Part shown: positions 60,741 to 64,000 of the stretch, in pieces | Numbering within the stretch: the first letter of the stretch is position 1 | Layout of the letters: every line of letters begins with the position of its first letter | NCBI RefSeq assembly: GCF_036669915.1 | Contig: NC_089312.1 | Span: forward strand, 30,661,830 to 30,725,829 | DNA: 64,000 bases | Direction of reading: 5' to 3' | Origin: Pocillopora verrucosa | Lineage: Eukaryota; Cnidaria; Anthozoa; Scleractinia; Pocilloporidae | Notes under the pieces: generated by a model | Seen by the model: the letters and a program-made list of their open reading frames with translations, nothing else | What the model was told of the DNA's origin: nothing | Databases searched by the model: none | Translations under genes and position numbers: made by a program

Positions 60741-61395
60741 TAAATGAATTAAAAGTATTTGTGTCTGCTCTATCTTTCGCTGTGGCTGACACAGTGTGCA
60801 ACAATCGATCAATCGAAATTACACTGGCCGTTAAATGACGCGGTTGTAAATATTTCAAAAGGGAAAGAGCAGAGAGCATACATCAGCGATCAAAAGAAAT
60901 AATTAATTAGACAAATAACCTATAAAATATTTTCTCAAACTGTAATCACTTCCGATTTGGTTGGTAAAGTTCCGACGCATATTGCGGTCACTCTTTCCTT
61001 AATTTTCCAACCAATCATGGCACATCTTATATGTGTGACTTCCTCGCTTGGAGAAGCCAACAATACGCAGTCGAAAGATAACGACTCACTTCAAAAATGA
61101 AAAAGATAACGCTTTTCATGAGATAATTACTTATACGTCACATTAAGACAATACTGAAAAGAAGCCTCAATTTAAGATTTTTATTAATCATCATTTCAAG
61201 GGGTCTTTTGTCCTTTGTTGAGCCAGCCCTTGATTGTGACGCGCTGATGAAAAAGAAAGATTGATTTAATTGTCTAAAATGGTCTAAAAAAGAAAAAGCA
61301 GTCGTAAGACGCGAATGAAAAAATTGCATCATCCAACATCATTTGCCACAATAGCTCAACGGTATGCTCCTAAGGTCACTTTATTATTCTTATAA
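60741..61395. other. Intergenic, nothing recognised
   Basis: AT-rich sequence between the astacin poly(A) signal and the trinucleotide array. A 64-codon minus-strand frame at 61138-61332 has no recognisable content. Confidence 0.5.
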
Positions 61396-61829
61396 CAAAT
61401 AGTCGTAATAGTAGTAGTACTAGCAGTAATAGTATTAGTAGTAGTACTAGTAGTAGACGTAGTAGTAGCTTTTGCAGCAGTAGTAGCAATAGCAATGGTA
61501 GTACCAGTAGCGGTAGCAGTAGCTGTAGCTGTGGCAGTAGTAGTAGTTGTAGCATTAGTAGTTGCAGTAAAAGTAACAGTAGCAGGAGTAGAATTAGTAG
61601 TAGCAGTAGCAGCAGTAGCTGCAGCTCTGGCAGTAGTAGTGGCAGTAGCAGTAACTACAGCAATAGTAATAGTAGTAGTAGTTGTAGCAGTAGCAGTAGC
61701 AGTAGCAGTAGCAGTAGCAGTAGAAGTAACAGTAGCAGTAGCAGTAGCAGTAGCAGTAGCAGTAGCAGTAGCAGTAGCAGTAGCAGTAGCAGTAGCAGTA
61801 ACAGTAGCAGTAGCAGTAGTAGTAATAGT
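61396..61829. repeat. AGT/AGC trinucleotide repeat array, first block
   Basis: Degenerate (AGT)n and (AGC)n units, most regular from about 61680 to 61829, where AGC and AGT alternate as AGCAGT. The plus-strand Val/Ala-rich and minus-strand Leu- and Tyr/Cys-rich open frames here are products of the repeat and are not annotated as genes. Confidence 0.9.
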
Positions 61830-62182
61830 GTAGTTTGATCGTCCAGGTGAGTGTAGTCCTGAGAAGGACTGTTGTCGGTAATGGTGACTGACGTTTCGAC
61901 AACCTGAGCGGAAGTCATCATAAGAGTCAAGTGAAAGGTTGCTGTCAGTCGAATGTACTTAGTCCGGTTTGTATAAACTGATTGGTCAGTTTTGCCGTGA
62001 TGTTATTGGCTGTAAGACTCAAGCGGCGTAGGTCAGTCGTGATTGGTCGGTTTCGATCCGTTCGTGAAGTTAGGTCATTCTGTTCGGTTTGTTTGTAGTG
62101 TTAATGTCGTGAATAAGTCATTTACTCCACTATCACATGATTCCCCCCCCCCCCCGGGTTCAAACCATTTACTGCATTTACT
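61830..62182. mobile_element. Unrelated block splitting the trinucleotide array
   Basis: Complex sequence of about 350 bp containing GTGACTGACGTTTCGACAAC (61882-61901) and GATTGGTCGGTTTCGATCCG (62041-62060), and ending near a C14 run at 62144-62157. The first motif resembles a dispersed repeat I associate with cnidarian genomes (recollection). Either it inserted into the array or the array grew from both of its flanks. Confidence 0.45.
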
Positions 62183-62220
62183 GTGACAGTAGCAGTAATA
62201 GCAGTAGTAGCAGTAATAGC

Positions 62221-62251
<31 letters not shown>

Positions 62252-62681
62252 ATAGTAACAATAATATTAGTAGTATTAGTATTTAGTAATAGTAGCATTA
62301 ATAGTAGAAATAGTAGTGGTAGTATAAGTTGTACTAGTAGTAGTAGTGTGGTAGTAGTAGTCGTAGTATTAGTAGTAGCAGTAGTTGTAATAATAATAGT
62401 AGAAGTAGTAGTAGTAGTGGTAGTAGTAGTAGTCGTCGTCGTGGTAGTAGTAGTAATAGTAGTAGTAGTAATAGTAGTAGTAGTAATAGTAGTAGTAGTA
62501 ATAGTAGTAGTAGTAGTAATAGTAGTAGTAGTAGTAATAGTAGTAGTAGTAGTTATAGTAGTAGTAGTAGTAATAGTAGTAGTAGTAGTAATAGTAGTAG
62601 TAGTAGTAGTAATAGTAGTAGTAGTAGTAATAGTAGTAGTAGTAGTTATAGTAGAAGTAGTAGTAATAGTAGTAGTAGTAA

Positions 62682-62712
<31 letters not shown>

Positions 62713-63336
62713 TGTAATAATAATAGTAGAAGTAGTAGTAGTAGTAGTAGTAGTAATAGTAGTAGTAGTAATAGTAGTAGTAGTAGTAGTAGTAGTAGCA
62801 GTAGTTGTAATAATAATAGTAGAAGTAGTAGTAGTAGTGGTAGTAGTAGTCGTCGTCGTCGTCGTGGTAGTAGTAGTAATAGTAGTAGTAGTAGTAGTAA
62901 TAGTAGTAGTAATAGTAGTAGTAGTAGTAGTAATAGTAGTAGTAGTAGTAGTAGTAGTAGCAGTAGTTGTAATAATAATAGTAGAAGTAGTAGTAGTAGT
63001 GGTAGTAGTAGTCGTCGTCGTCGTCGTGGTAGTAGTAGTAATAGTAGTAGTAGTAGTAGTAATAGTAGTAGTAATAGTAGAAGTAGTAGTAATAATAGTA
63101 GTAGTGGTATTAGTAGTAGTAATAGTAACAATGATATTAGTAGCAGCAGTAGTAGCAGTAGTAGCAATAGTAGAAGTGGTAGTTGTAGTATTAGTAGTAG
63201 CAGTAGTAGCAGTAGTAATAGTAGTAGTTGTATCAGATGTACTAATAGTAATATTAGTAGTAGTAGTAATACTAGTAGTAGCATTAGTAGTAGCAATAGT
63301 AGCAGTAGTAGTCGTAGTAGTAGTTGTAGTAGTAGT

Positions 63337-63401
<65 letters not shown>

Positions 63402-63481
63402 TAGTAGTAGAAGTCGTAGAATTAGCAGTAGTAGTAGTAGTAATAGTACTAGTGGTGATCGTTTTAGTAGGAGTAGTAGTA
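62183..63481. repeat. AGT trinucleotide repeat array, second block, with higher-order repeat
   Basis: Almost pure AGT units with AAT, AGC, GTC and GAA variants. A longer pattern (TTGTAATAATAATAGTAGAAG, then AGT units, then GTCGTCGTC, then GTGGTAGT) recurs near 62387, 62711 (partial), 62808 and 62968; the last two are about 160 bp apart, indicating segmental duplication within the array. A purer AGC run of about 17 units lies at 63337-63387. The 433-codon plus-strand and 216-codon minus-strand frames are homopolymeric and not supported as proteins. Confidence 0.9.
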
Positions 63482-64000
63482 TGATTTTATTGAGATGATG
63501 CTGCGTTATTGGTAACTATTGACGTCTGCATAAAGTTAAGTTAAAATGCATGAGAAGTGATGGCAAAAATTCATAACTATCAAGCTGTTTTTGATATAAA
63601 CTTTGACTAAAATACCACTTGATACCTCACCATCTTATTTTTTGTTGCACTTGTATAACATGTTCATCTGTTTCCTATCCAGCGTGCTAAGATGTCTCCG
63701 CTGACCGATTTTTACTCCACTTTGCTTCGGCTCAATAGTAACTTTCCATGGAGGCCAGGCCAATTCACGCTTACCGTAATGCATTATGGAACTGTAGTCG
63801 TACGGGATTCCCAGACTGTCGATTACATGATGACTATATTTGTAGAAGTTGCTTTCACTACCTAGGATATGATATGAAGCCAGAATAAGATGAATTGACC
63901 CTTGACAGAATCGTAGATGATCCCAAATAAGCAGGGCTTTCCCCTTAATGGTGTTATAATGCTGTTTGTTTTACTCCTTTTTTTCTTATCATGCCATATA
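63482..64000. other. Right-end sequence, nothing recognised
   Basis: About 520 bp of unique-looking AT-rich DNA after the trinucleotide array. No open frame, repeat or RNA gene supported. Confidence 0.5.

Noticed and set aside
62646..63296. 216-codon minus-strand poly-Leu frame, and the Leu or Tyr/Cys frames at 61594-61930
   Set aside because: The reverse complement of the same trinucleotide array.
61396..63481. CRISPR-like array
   Set aside because: Three-base periodicity with no spacers; eukaryotic microsatellite.
62183..63484. 433-codon plus-strand frame of Val/Ala
   Set aside because: A direct translation of (GTA)n; composition is homopolymeric, with no start context, splice signals or homologue-like segments.

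Overview
This is eukaryotic genomic DNA, AT-rich, with intron-split genes and many degraded mobile elements. The gene content and repeat families point to a cnidarian, probably an anthozoan such as a stony coral. The grounds are three tandem GABA-B-receptor-like genes, a compact secreted astacin, and short palindromic elements and a tRNA-derived SINE of a style I associate with coral genomes. The organism call is inference; no ribosomal or mitochondrial marker is present.

Layout. Positions 1-824: the tail of a retrotransposon remnant and non-coding DNA. 825-3897 (minus): the first four exons of UTP20, a ribosome-biogenesis HEAT-repeat protein whose remaining exons lie off the left edge. 4277-4446: a palindromic MITE. 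5029-6024 (minus): an intronless endonuclease/exonuclease/phosphatase-fold (sphingomyelinase/DNase I-like) gene with a hydrophobic N terminus. About 6971-56528: three directly repeated units, each made of a common left block, several kb of related upstream sequence and one 16-exon GABBR2-like class C receptor gene. Copy A (15420-26381) is intact. Copy B (35190-43441) has a one-base deletion in the TM4 exon that makes an immediate stop. Copy C (48271-56522) is open but carries a self-compensating frameshift. A broken CR1/Jockey-type LINE (about 26822-30112, minus) sits between copies A and B. 58227-60681 (plus): a six-exon minimal astacin metalloprotease. 61396-63481: about 2 kb of AGT/AGC trinucleotide repeats interrupted by a roughly 350 bp unrelated block.

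How it fits together. The receptor array is the main system. Exon lengths and phases are the same in all three copies except for two indels, including a non-canonical GC donor in intron 7. Introns have diverged and gained copy-specific insertions (SINE in C, MITE in B, two large insertions in A). The sequence after the stop codons of A and B matches a block at 6971-7390, the left edge of unit A, whereas copy C continues into different DNA. The simplest reading is tandem duplication with the breakpoint a few bases after the stop codon, so A and B took their 3' UTR and poly(A) signal from the junction and only C keeps the ancestral 3' end. A 135 bp stretch spanning the intron 1/exon 2 border is identical in A and B only, which suggests later gene conversion. 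UTP20, the phosphodiesterase-fold gene and the astacin look like ordinary single-copy neighbours with no evident functional link to the array.
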